This document shows positions 1 through 8,095 of a stretch of DNA of 64,000 nt, in pieces. The notes below the pieces were generated by a model. The model was not told where the DNA came from. It did not search any database and saw only the letters and a list, made by a program, of their open reading frames with translations. Made by a program: the position numbers and the translations under genes. This DNA is from Lysobacterales bacterium. Lineage in GTDB: Bacteria; Pseudomonadota; Gammaproteobacteria; Xanthomonadales; Xanthomonadaceae. Positions within the stretch are counted from its first letter, which is position 1. Each line of letters begins with the position of its first letter. The stretch covers positions 1,314,627 to 1,378,626 of the forward strand of contig JADKCY010000003.1 of assembly GCA_016718605.1 (NCBI GenBank), read 5' to 3'.

Positions 1-795
1 CCACGGGAGGTCGTCGAAAGCTGGAAGGCGCTGCGTTTGCCGCTCGCGTTCGAGTCCTTCTCGCCATTGCCGCGAGGTGCGCTGGCAACAGCGCATACGC
101 GTTCCTTTGTCGATGGCGTCCTAGAAGGGCGCACCAAGAATGGCTTCGGCAATTGTCTGATGGCGGTTGCCAATACGCTGCCATGGACCTCGGGCGCCAT
201 GCTTGCGGCAGCGCGTGAAGCACTGGCCAACCGACAGGTCGCGGTGGCGCCCGTCTCCGGTTTCCACCATGCGAGACACGATCACGCGGCAGGCTACTGT
301 ACTTTCAACGGACTCATCGTCGCGGCGCGCGTCCTGCTCGCGGAGCGTCGAGTCACGCGTATGGGCATTCTCGACTGCGACATGCACTACGGCGATGGTA
401 CCGAGCAAATCATCCGTCATCTGGGACTTTCCGCGTCGATCAAACACATCACCGTCGGCAGGGACTTTGGTCGACCGGCGCAAGCGGAGCAGTTCCTTCG
501 GGAGCTGCCCGAGATGGTCGCTGACTTTCAAGGCTGCGACGTGATTTTGTATCAGGCTGGCGCCGATCCGCATGTCGACGATCCGCTCGGCGGCTGGTTG
601 ACCAATGCCCAACTGGCGCAGCGCGATCGAACGGTATTCGAACACTGCAAGAGGCAGGGTATTCCGGTGGCGTGGAATCTTGCAGGCGGCTACCAGACAC
701 CCTTGCGCCGCGTGCTCGACATCCACGACGCCACCCTTCAGGCGTGCATCGAAATCTATCTCGATCAGCCGCAGCAAGCGGGACTGTATCCATAG
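1..795 (+). CDS. Histone deacetylase-family hydrolase, 5'-truncated by window edge
   Basis: The frame is open from base 1, so the true start lies upstream; the first in-frame start-like codon (TTG at 37) is not a convincing start. The product carries the arginase/deacetylase-fold motifs in order: the His-His pair in GFHHARHDHAAGY, the metal-binding DxH in ILDCDMHYGDG, the second metal aspartate in YQAGADPHVDDP, and NLAGGY near the end. This is a zinc-dependent amidohydrolase of the bacterial HDAC/acetylpolyamine amidohydrolase superfamily, probably cytoplasmic. Its substrate (acetyl-lysine or acetylated polyamine) cannot be told from sequence. The catalytic half is complete and only an N-terminal portion is missing. 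Confidence 0.88.
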   Translation, partial: PREVVESWKALRLPLAFESFSPLPRGALATAHTRSFVDGVLEGRTKNGFGNCLMAVANTLPWTSGAMLAAAREALANRQVAVAPVSGFHHARHDHAAGYCTFNGLIVAARVLLAERRVTRMGILDCDMHYGDGTEQIIRHLGLSASIKHITVGRDFGRPAQAEQFLRELPEMVADFQGCDVILYQAGADPHVDDPLGGWLTNAQLAQRDRTVFEHCKRQGIPVAWNLAGGYQTPLRRVLDIHDATLQACIEIYLDQPQQAGLYP

Positions 796-1063
796 TCCTC
801 CGCCAACGCCGAACATCGTGTGGCGGAGCCGCCTTGCGCCAGGTTTTCGACGTTCAAAGTCATCTGGTCTATCGACACTGTTGGATGTGACCTGCCACGA
901 ATATGACAAACGCCTCAATGCCGAGGGTGAATATGGCAAAGCCTCCGCCCAACGCGCCATGACGCCAACTGGATAGCGCCATGCCTGTCCAGAGTTCGCG
1001 CCGTCTCACCCTGTGAGATTCGGACCTGCTGCAATGCTGACGCCAAACCCTGAGGCCTGACCC

Positions 1064-1615
1064 ATGAACCGTGATGCCCGATGGCGCGAGTTGATCGACT
1101 TCATTCTGATGATGGCAAGGCGCGATGATGTCTGTTCTGTGTCTTGCCAATTTAGTGATCTGCGCCTCTGGGAAGGACTGCTTGGCGAGCAGATCAAGCG
1201 CTCCCAGCAAACCGGGCTGCCTTTGCAAGAGGCCTACTTCCTGTCTGGACCAGACGGTGGCTTGCACGGGATTGCCAAGAATCACGCAGGTCTCGAAGAC
1301 AGGCCAGAGGATCAGTGGTACGACGGCACCACCTTGGAAGAAACGATGGGCGGCGAGATTCATATCCCGTGCGAGGGCGTCTGCGGTGCGGATCTGTTCG
1401 TCTATCCCGACTGGCGCGTGATCTATCCCGAAGCGTGGGAAGTCGAAGGCGCGATGCTGCACTCTGCGACGGCACGTCGACCCTGCAATCACTTGTTGAT
1501 TGAAAAGAAGCTCAAGGAGCCCCGTTGTGCCACCCGTTACGGACCCATCGCCGGGACCTGGTGGCTCTACAGCAGCAACGGGCCGCGCGTTGAGTGCAAT
1601 CCCCATCGATTCTGA
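1064..1615 (+). CDS. Hypothetical protein, 183 aa
   Basis: The frame is open from ATG to TGA and composition is protein-like: acidic/aromatic stretches such as EDQWYDGTTLEETMGGE and VYPDWRVIYPEAWEVEG. There is no signal peptide, no membrane segment and no motif I recognise. Several cysteines are scattered (CSVSC, CEGVC, PCN, RC, EC). It stands alone, about 270 bases after the deacetylase-like gene. The long frame on the opposite strand looks less protein-like, so the plus strand is preferred. Function unknown. Confidence 0.55.
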   Translation: MNRDARWRELIDFILMMARRDDVCSVSCQFSDLRLWEGLLGEQIKRSQQTGLPLQEAYFLSGPDGGLHGIAKNHAGLEDRPEDQWYDGTTLEETMGGEIHIPCEGVCGADLFVYPDWRVIYPEAWEVEGAMLHSATARRPCNHLLIEKKLKEPRCATRYGPIAGTWWLYSSNGPRVECNPHRF

Positions 1616-1739
1616 GTTCGCCACATGGGGGGCTATCCCGTGTTTTCGGGGTTGCGCCGCTGACGGATCACGCTAGCCAGGAACCTCCCACGCCGGTTAT
1701 CGCAACGGCTTGAAGGAAAAGCGCTCAGAGGCATGGTTC

Positions 1740-1841
1740 ATGCAGGCTGCAGAAAATTGGGAACGACTGCGTAACGTCGGCATACCGGATGCCGCCGTTG
1801 CCGTCCACGGGATCCGAACGCTAAACAGGGGCGATGTATGA
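1740..1841 (+). CDS. Possible 33-aa ORF or gene remnant coupled to the next gene
   Basis: The reading frame 1677-1841 is open after a TAG at 1674. It encodes a helix-like stretch containing SEAWFMQAAENWERLRN and ends in a TGA that overlaps the ATG of the next ORF (ATGA at 1838). The first ATG is at 1740. It may be a very short gene, or the 3' end of a larger gene that lost its start, with the downstream gene translationally coupled. No family recognised. Confidence 0.25.
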   Translation: MQAAENWERLRNVGIPDAAVAVHGIRTLNRGDV

Positions 1842-2266
1842 TCCATCAACACCACGTCTATCCCTTCGTTCGCATCGGCGAGCCGTGCGACATTGATCCC
1901 ACTTTGGAAGACGTGCCCTACGATGACGATTGGCGAATAGAGATCGCAGGCACGCAACACGACACGAGATATAGCTCGCGCCGCAATGCGCTCCAAGATG
2001 TTGAGATCGTCCTGTTCGACCTGTGGCCCGACAAGGCGTTCATCCCACAGCAAATCCAAGCAGCCGTCGATGCGGGGAACGTGACCTTGGCGCAGGAACT
2101 GGTCGAGGGCCAGGAACGTTCCCATAAGCGGCGAGACGACCTGAGGCGCCATAGCGAAATACTTGCCCTGCATAGTCGTTTGTTTAAGCCGCTGGATGAG
2201 TTGACGGAGGAGATCAGACGGCGTCGACGTGGCATCCCGGATGATCCTATTGACTCCGGAAGCTAG
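1838..2266 (+). CDS. Hypothetical protein, 142 aa
   Basis: The ATG overlaps the stop of the preceding short frame (ATGA). The product is very polar: an acidic N-terminal half (DIDPTLEDVPYDDDW) and a charged, probably helical C-terminal half (QELVEGQERSHKRRDDLRR, then DELTEEIRRRRRG). No signal peptide, membrane segment or known motif is seen. The opposite strand also carries a long open frame (1697-2275), but its composition is less convincing. Function unknown. Confidence 0.4.
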   Translation: MIHQHHVYPFVRIGEPCDIDPTLEDVPYDDDWRIEIAGTQHDTRYSSRRNALQDVEIVLFDLWPDKAFIPQQIQAAVDAGNVTLAQELVEGQERSHKRRDDLRRHSEILALHSRLFKPLDELTEEIRRRRRGIPDDPIDSGS

Positions 2267-2365
2267 CCATTGCACCCACTAGGCGCGTTCTAGATTGCGC
2301 CGTGAATCGAGGGTACCAACCCAAATAGATGCGCGGTCTTGTCGCCATCTCTCCGGAGTCAACCC

Positions 2366-2998
2366 ATGACCCAAGTTATCCCCATGGTGGCAATCGCCTA
2401 CTTGGCCATCGGCATCTTTTTCACCATGGCAGGTCCCGCGGCCCGTTTACTGAAGCGCGAGGGTGCAAGCCTCGCCAGAGACAAGCGCGTGCCCACATGG
2501 AAGCGAGTGGCTTACTGCTCGATCCTGGCAATCTTCATTGTGCTGGGTTGGCCGGTCTTGGTGATCGCTGCACGCAGAGATGAACGCTGTGGTCTAACAA
2601 GCATGGACTCATGGGAACCGGCGTCAGACGAACCTACCGCCAAAGCGGCCGCGAGAATCGCAGAGATCGAGGCCGGACCACCCCGCTGTATGACGCTTCA
2701 CGAGTTCCAAAGGATTGGCCATGACCTCGCGTGGTTCGACGCGGCCTTCATCAAGCAGGCCATGGCCAAACGCGGTTATCTGGTCGCAATGGCAACGACG
2801 GGCACCGGCGACTCCCTGCCCGTGAAGATTGAAGTAGCGAGCGAGATTGGACAGCCCCTGCTTCTCACCGAAGTCTCGCCAAACGTGTGGCGGTTTTCCA
2901 CTTGCGACGATAGCTGGATGCATCTCGCCGGGCGAGCAGGTGATGCGTGCGTTCGCGACGGCATTGTCGTCAGTGTCTTCGTCACCATGATGAGTTAG
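2366..2998 (+). CDS. Hypothetical membrane-anchored protein, 210 aa
   Basis: I chose ATG 2366 (MTQVIPMVAIAYL) over an in-frame upstream codon because a purine-rich stretch (CTCCGGAG) sits about 8 bases before it. Two hydrophobic segments are visible: roughly residues 5-25 (IPMVAIAYLAIGIFFTMAG) and 46-68 (VAYCSILAIFIVLGWPVLV). A soluble C-terminal domain of about 130 residues with several cysteines follows, ending in VVSVFVTMMS. The layout suggests an inner-membrane protein with one soluble domain. No family recognised. Confidence 0.6.
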   Translation: MTQVIPMVAIAYLAIGIFFTMAGPAARLLKREGASLARDKRVPTWKRVAYCSILAIFIVLGWPVLVIAARRDERCGLTSMDSWEPASDEPTAKAAARIAEIEAGPPRCMTLHEFQRIGHDLAWFDAAFIKQAMAKRGYLVAMATTGTGDSLPVKIEVASEIGQPLLLTEVSPNVWRFSTCDDSWMHLAGRAGDACVRDGIVVSVFVTMMS

Positions 2999-3412
2999 CC
3001 ACATTGGTTTCCGTTGTGGACGCCCTCGGTGCCACCGACTGGATCGAAGGGCTGTCGCCACCGCCAGGGTTCGGCCCGATAGCCTTGTTGGAGCTCCAGC
3101 AAGCACAACAGGACCAACAACCCAAGCGAGCCAGTGGGCGTGGCGCATGAAGCTCACCCATGCAGACGTTGTTGGCATCTCAAGAAAGAAACGCTCAAGG
3201 GCCTGCCTCGTGCGATTGCCCACTCCCCTTCTGATGCCCTGCACTGATCAATCGGTGGATGTTCGATCATGGCATCGCAGCAGAGGCGGTAACGCCGCTG
3301 GATCGCCTTTGCTGCTGGCGCAGCCGGGGCGTGGGCGTGCCGACGTTTCAGCCTGCCTACCTCCAGAGTTGGGCTGGGGTTGCACCGAAGAAACGAGGCG
3401 TTGGAGGCGCGG
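2999..3412. other. Intergenic region, 414 bases
   Basis: This separates two convergent genes. Frames crossing it on both strands are low-complexity or shadow-like. I see no RNA gene, repeat or clear terminator hairpin. Confidence 0.4.
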
Positions 3413-5803
3413 TCATTGCTTCCCCAAGGGCAGGAACGTTCCCAGCTTTGGATGCTCCATCGTGCCGCATCGCAGCTCTGGATTCCGGTTGCCATCAAAC
3501 GCCTTGATCGCGTCTCGCCAGCGGCGCTTGGCCAACGATTCCGCTTCGAAACCATCGGCAAACACCGCCGCATTCGGACCCACCATGCCCAGCATTGACT
3601 GATGGGCATTTTGCGTCGTCGGGCCGCATTGGCATTCGCCAGCGGGTTGGCAGGGTCCTTGCGTGCCCACTGGTGATATGACATCGGTGTAGCGCTTGAA
3701 ACCGCAACCCGTCGCGTAGGTCATGCTGTCCGGGCAATACGTCTCATGCGCCAGACCGAAGCTGTGTGCGATTTCGTGTGTGGCCGTCCAGCACAGGTCC
3801 AGCACACTGTCTGGAAACACGTTCCCGAAGGTAAACGTGATTGATCGAGGAATCTCGCCACAACTGAAGGGCGAAACACCTGCCACACCGTCGAACATGC
3901 CGAGCTGGGCTGGCGTGCCCGCAATGACCGCCTCAACATGGGCCACCGGTCCGGGATCGGTGGTGGTGACCGTCAGACGGTAGGGTTGCAGGACGTCGCG
4001 AATACACGCGACCGTGGCATCCCAAGTCTCGGTTGTCCCGCTGAACGGGGACAAGGTTCGAGTGCCGGAAACCAGTGAAGACACGTTAGTGGACGCATTG
4101 TTGGTGTTGCCGCGATTGAACGTGCAATTCCCGCTTTGGCAGTGGTTGAGATAGACCAGCCGGAACTCGCCGTCACCGCCATCGATGCGGCGCAAGCCGC
4201 CATCAATGCCGGTGACATCAACGCCCGCGGTCAACCCGATCGGGGTGCCCGTCGTGACGTCGCAGTTGTTGCTCGGGCAGGGTATCGCGTCAAACAGCTC
4301 ACCATTGAACTGCGCTCGCGAGAAGCGCACATACCAAGTGCCGACCGGCAAATCGTCAATACGCCACGTGCCGTCAGATCCCGTGATGGCCGAAGTCACT
4401 TCAGCGCCATCGTCTTGGTGCACATGGGCAGTGGCGCTTTCCAATGGCGCGTCACGACCGACATCACGTATCTCCCCGGACAGGCTGCCACCCGGCACAA
4501 GGACAAAGTCGATGTCGCTGGTATCCGAACCCTGTTGCACGGCGACCAGATCTCCCGATGTCGGCAGGCATTGCGCCATCGGGCAAGGGCGACCGTCGAA
4601 CAACACCGGGATGAAGCCCGCGGTCCGGGCTAGCACATAGACGTCGGCCGTCACCAAACCGCCCAAAGTGTACGTACCGTCGGGCTCTGTGGTGGTCGAC
4701 AGCAAGGGCGGCTCATTGAGGGAAACCATGGCGCTCGGAAACAGCTGCACGGTCGCGCCACCCACCGGGGTTCCGGCGCTGGTCACCCGCCCCCGAACCG
4801 AGCCGCCGCGCATCAGGGCGAAGGCGGGTCCCGTAATGGCCTGTCCCTTGGCAAACTGGATTGGGGTACCGTCATTGGGCTCGCAGGCTAGTCCAATACA
4901 CGGCAGATCGGCAAAGAGCTCGGGGACGCACACCGCATCACCGGCGACACCGCACGCGCTGGAGGAAGCCTTGAGTCGCACCGTGTCTGCACCGGGCAAT
5001 TCAAGGACGGCATTTCCCGCGCTGACCGCGACCGTACCGACCGGTGTCGGCGCCGTGACCTCACCGAGCCAGTAGGTGATTTCCCCATCGATCGACAGGC
5101 CAGTGGTTTCATCGACCAGCGTCACACTGATGCGCGCTGGCGGCGCCAAGGCCAGATCGATGCTGCTTAAGTTCGTGCCACTCTCGACGGTTTGCGCAAC
5201 AACGGTTCCCGCACACGCCCCGTTCCAACATTGCCGTTCGGGAAACATCTCGTCACCGAATACGCCGCCCCCCAAGGCGACGATGTCGTATTGCCCGGCT
5301 GGAACGTCCACGGTGTAGTTGCCAGACCCATCCGAAGTCGCAGTGACAACCACATCCGTTGTCCCTGCACGACGCACTTCAACCACGGTTCCGGCCAACG
5401 CGTTGCCATTGTCCAAGCGTGTGATCCGACCGCTGATCGTTGCCGAAGTCGCCAACGTAAAGTCGATGCCACCCACGGTGGCGTTGTTGACCAAGACTGG
5501 CGTCGCCAACTCTGGATTCGCGCAACAGGGCAACTCCTGGAATAACTCGGGATCAAATCCGGCGCTCTGTGCGATCACCGCATAGCTGCCGTCGGGGACG
5601 ACAACGGAGTACGCGCCAAGCGCGTCAGCCGTGGCCGTGAATGGTGCGCCTGGTGCGGTCATGCTGTAGGCGAAGACTTGCGCGCCTTCCATGGGCGCAG
5701 AGGCATCCGCGTTGCGGACGAATCCGTCGATCGAGCCCGCTTTGAGTAGGGGTGCCCAGAGTAGAAGCGTGAGCACGATGCCTGTGTTGGAGAATCGGTT
5801 CAT
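3413..5803 (-). CDS. Exported metzincin-type metalloprotease with carboxypeptidase-regulatory-like repeats and a DGFE element
   Basis: The start is ATG 5803 (MNRFSNTGIV), preceded by a strong GGGAGG; the open frame extends 72 codons further upstream without protein-like sequence. Residues 1-22 form a signal peptide. Residues about 23-540 are tandem beta-sandwich (CarboxypepD_reg-like) repeats, each ending in a cysteine-pair loop: LFQELPCC at 88, MFPERQCWNGAC at 186, LFADLPCIGLAC at 296, LFDGRPCPMAQC at 401 and LFDAIPCPSNNC at 503. Near the C-terminus HEIAHSFGLAHE (676-687) is the zinc motif HExxHxxGxxH, with a Met-turn candidate DSMTY (692). FADGFE follows at 748-753, then about 43 further residues. 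It is probably a secreted or surface zinc peptidase; its substrate is unknown. Confidence 0.8.
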   Translation of the reverse strand: MNRFSNTGIVLTLLLWAPLLKAGSIDGFVRNADASAPMEGAQVFAYSMTAPGAPFTATADALGAYSVVVPDGSYAVIAQSAGFDPELFQELPCCANPELATPVLVNNATVGGIDFTLATSATISGRITRLDNGNALAGTVVEVRRAGTTDVVVTATSDGSGNYTVDVPAGQYDIVALGGGVFGDEMFPERQCWNGACAGTVVAQTVESGTNLSSIDLALAPPARISVTLVDETTGLSIDGEITYWLGEVTAPTPVGTVAVSAGNAVLELPGADTVRLKASSSACGVAGDAVCVPELFADLPCIGLACEPNDGTPIQFAKGQAITGPAFALMRGGSVRGRVTSAGTPVGGATVQLFPSAMVSLNEPPLLSTTTEPDGTYTLGGLVTADVYVLARTAGFIPVLFDGRPCPMAQCLPTSGDLVAVQQGSDTSDIDFVLVPGGSLSGEIRDVGRDAPLESATAHVHQDDGAEVTSAITGSDGTWRIDDLPVGTWYVRFSRAQFNGELFDAIPCPSNNCDVTTGTPIGLTAGVDVTGIDGGLRRIDGGDGEFRLVYLNHCQSGNCTFNRGNTNNASTNVSSLVSGTRTLSPFSGTTETWDATVACIRDVLQPYRLTVTTTDPGPVAHVEAVIAGTPAQLGMFDGVAGVSPFSCGEIPRSITFTFGNVFPDSVLDLCWTATHEIAHSFGLAHETYCPDSMTYATGCGFKRYTDVISPVGTQGPCQPAGECQCGPTTQNAHQSMLGMVGPNAAVFADGFEAESLAKRRWRDAIKAFDGNRNPELRCGTMEHPKLGTFLPLGKQ

Positions 5804-6037
5804 GGTGCCTCCCGGAGTGGACTCGACCGATGTATGCAGCGTTGAACGTACGACCTGAAAAAGCTCTACACGAAACCAAGCCACTCCCCGCCAGCGGAAG
5901 CACGATTCGAGGGGCATGGATGGCATCCATGGTCTCGGCGGGCAGCCGTCGTCCATGCAACCCTTGCCAGCCAACCATGAGGTGTACCAACAAAGCCCCT
6001 GCCAATACACCCAGCGCACTGGCCTTCCTGGACGCCG

Positions 6038-7981
6038 CTAGGATTTCCGACCCAGCGGTTCACCCAACCCCACCCGATCGACAAGTCGCTGATAGCGTGG
6101 ATCGTCACGCAGATTCGCCAACAGGGGATCAAACAGCAGATAGGCTGCACTGCTGTCACCGCCTTCGATGGCGCGTTCAATCCAGTGGAAGGCCTGATCC
6201 AACTCCCCACGCCAGGCATAGGCCGCGCCAATCCAGTAGCCATCGGGGATGGCGAATTGATCGATCAGCTTCTGCAACGCGATATCCGATGCAGCGTGGT
6301 CGCCACGCTCGTGCTGCGCGATAACGGTGCCAAGCAAGCGGAACAAGGTCGAGGACAACTCCAGCCGCTGCAGTGCCGCCTCCGGCTGACCTTCATAGAT
6401 ATCGCACAGCGCCAGGTAGAAGTTTGTGTGCGGATTCTCTGGCAAATCGACCAATTGCAGCATCAGTACCGCGCGTGCATTGCGGGTGTCGCCTTTGGCA
6501 AGGTAGTGCCATCCCTGATTGCGACGCGCACCCGCGGCCGGATCGAGTGCGATGGCACGCGCGCCGGTTTCAATGGCTTCATCGATGCGACCCAGTGAGG
6601 CCAGCAGGCGTGCATGCCAGACCAGCAACCGTGCGGACTCTCCACCTGGAGTTCGGTCGGCCGCCGCGCGCAGATCAGCCCACGCGGCCTCCACGTCGAA
6701 CAGGTACAGCAGTTGCATCTCTGAACGCAGCAGATAGTTCGCGGGATCGTCTGGGGCGAGTTCGATACCCCGGTTCATGCTGGCAATCGCACGTTTGCGA
6801 CCCTCCAGCAATTCGTCGACTGTATCGGCATAGTAGCCACTGCCACCGTAAATGCCTCCCAGCGTCAGCAGCGCATCGGCGTAGTTCGGGTCCAGTTCGA
6901 CGGCCCGCTGCAGCAGCACGATGGCGCGCCGCTGGTTGTTGGGATCGTTGTTGCCGGAGAACAGCGTGGCCGCGCGCAGAAACGCCTGATACGCCGCATC
7001 ATTCGTCGTGCCTCGACCGCTACTCTGGTCATGTCCCCAGCGCCCTTTCTGATCGGCAATGGCGGCGAGTAACGCGCCCTTGATGTCCTCGAACAAGGTT
7101 GCCTGATCGCCCGGCAAGCGTTGGAAGATCTGTCGCCAAGGCGGAATGCGACCCCGCGCATCAAACAGTTGCAGATCAACCCGCAACTGCCCCTCCACCT
7201 GCGAAACTTCGCCAGTCACCAGCAGGTCGGCGCCTAGTTCGCGAGCGAGATCACCGGGCGGACGTCGATCACCCCGATAGCGCTGCGACTCGGCCCGATG
7301 GATCATGCGCAGCGCTGGCACGCTGCCGAACTGATCGCGCAGGTAGTTGCTGAGACCATCGGCATACAGTGCCAGCCCACCATTCGCACTCGCATCGCGC
7401 AGCGGCAGGAAGGCGACGACATCGTAAGTTCGCGAGGCGTCGGTCGCCGTGCGATCCTTGGTTTCTATGTCGGTCAACAACACGACTGCCCAGAGCAGGC
7501 CTAGCAGAACCAACAGCAAGCCACCTGCATGCAGCCAATGTCGACTTTGATTGGCAACCGCCTCGGCGTGTCCGGCAGGTGTCTCCACTGCTGGTTCACG
7601 GATGGCTTCGTGCACCGCAGCAAGTGACTCGACCACGCAGACCAATCGGTAGCCATAGCCATGCACGACCTGAAGGCAGTCGCCGTCCCCGTCACCCAGT
7701 GCTTGCCGCAATTTGCTGATCGCTTTGACCAACGAGTTCTCGGAAACCACACGTCCGGGCCAAGCCACCGCGATCAACGCGTCCTTGCTGACGGTACGAC
7801 CCGCGTTCTCAGCCAGATGAAAGAGCAAATCAATGCCCCGCCGATCGATGGCCAGTGGCACGCCGTCGCGCAAGACACGCATCAAGACGGTATCCAGCAC
7901 GAGTTCGCCGACGCGCCAGCCCTTGATCTGCACCGCGGCCGCTGTGCGATCGGATGGCCTAGTCTCCGACAGAGACATCAA
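6038..7981 (-). CDS. Transmembrane winged-helix regulator with TolB-like and TPR domains (CadC-like architecture)
   Basis: Residues about 20-115 are an OmpR/PhoB-type winged helix (LVKAISKLRQALGDGD, then HGYGYRLV). One transmembrane helix follows at about 150-170 (LLLVLLGLLWAVVLL). A periplasmic TolB-N/FlgO-like domain comes next (VVAFLPLRDAS, ARELGADLLVTGEV), then tetratricopeptide-like helices to residue 647. This is the CadC/ToxR plan: a cytoplasmic DNA-binding domain joined through the membrane to a periplasmic sensor. Alternative start codons at 7981 and 7978 differ by one residue. The target genes are not evident. The divergent beta-helix gene starts 114 bases away and is a candidate. 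Confidence 0.85.
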   Translation of the reverse strand: MMSLSETRPSDRTAAAVQIKGWRVGELVLDTVLMRVLRDGVPLAIDRRGIDLLFHLAENAGRTVSKDALIAVAWPGRVVSENSLVKAISKLRQALGDGDGDCLQVVHGYGYRLVCVVESLAAVHEAIREPAVETPAGHAEAVANQSRHWLHAGGLLLVLLGLLWAVVLLTDIETKDRTATDASRTYDVVAFLPLRDASANGGLALYADGLSNYLRDQFGSVPALRMIHRAESQRYRGDRRPPGDLARELGADLLVTGEVSQVEGQLRVDLQLFDARGRIPPWRQIFQRLPGDQATLFEDIKGALLAAIADQKGRWGHDQSSGRGTTNDAAYQAFLRAATLFSGNNDPNNQRRAIVLLQRAVELDPNYADALLTLGGIYGGSGYYADTVDELLEGRKRAIASMNRGIELAPDDPANYLLRSEMQLLYLFDVEAAWADLRAAADRTPGGESARLLVWHARLLASLGRIDEAIETGARAIALDPAAGARRNQGWHYLAKGDTRNARAVLMLQLVDLPENPHTNFYLALCDIYEGQPEAALQRLELSSTLFRLLGTVIAQHERGDHAASDIALQKLIDQFAIPDGYWIGAAYAWRGELDQAFHWIERAIEGGDSSAAYLLFDPLLANLRDDPRYQRLVDRVGLGEPLGRKS

Positions 7982-8095
7982 TAAGCCCTTGTTTTATAGA
8001 CGAATCACAAGTTAGCAGAAAATTTCAGAATTTTGCCGTTGGCGGCTTCCTTCGTTCGTGGCGCAATCGCGTGATCGCCCTACCGGAGTTCGCCG

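Noticed and set aside
1697..2275. Long minus-strand frame (192 aa) opposite a plus-strand candidate gene
   Set aside because: Composition is less protein-like than the plus-strand frame, no ribosome binding site, and it ends in low-complexity sequence.
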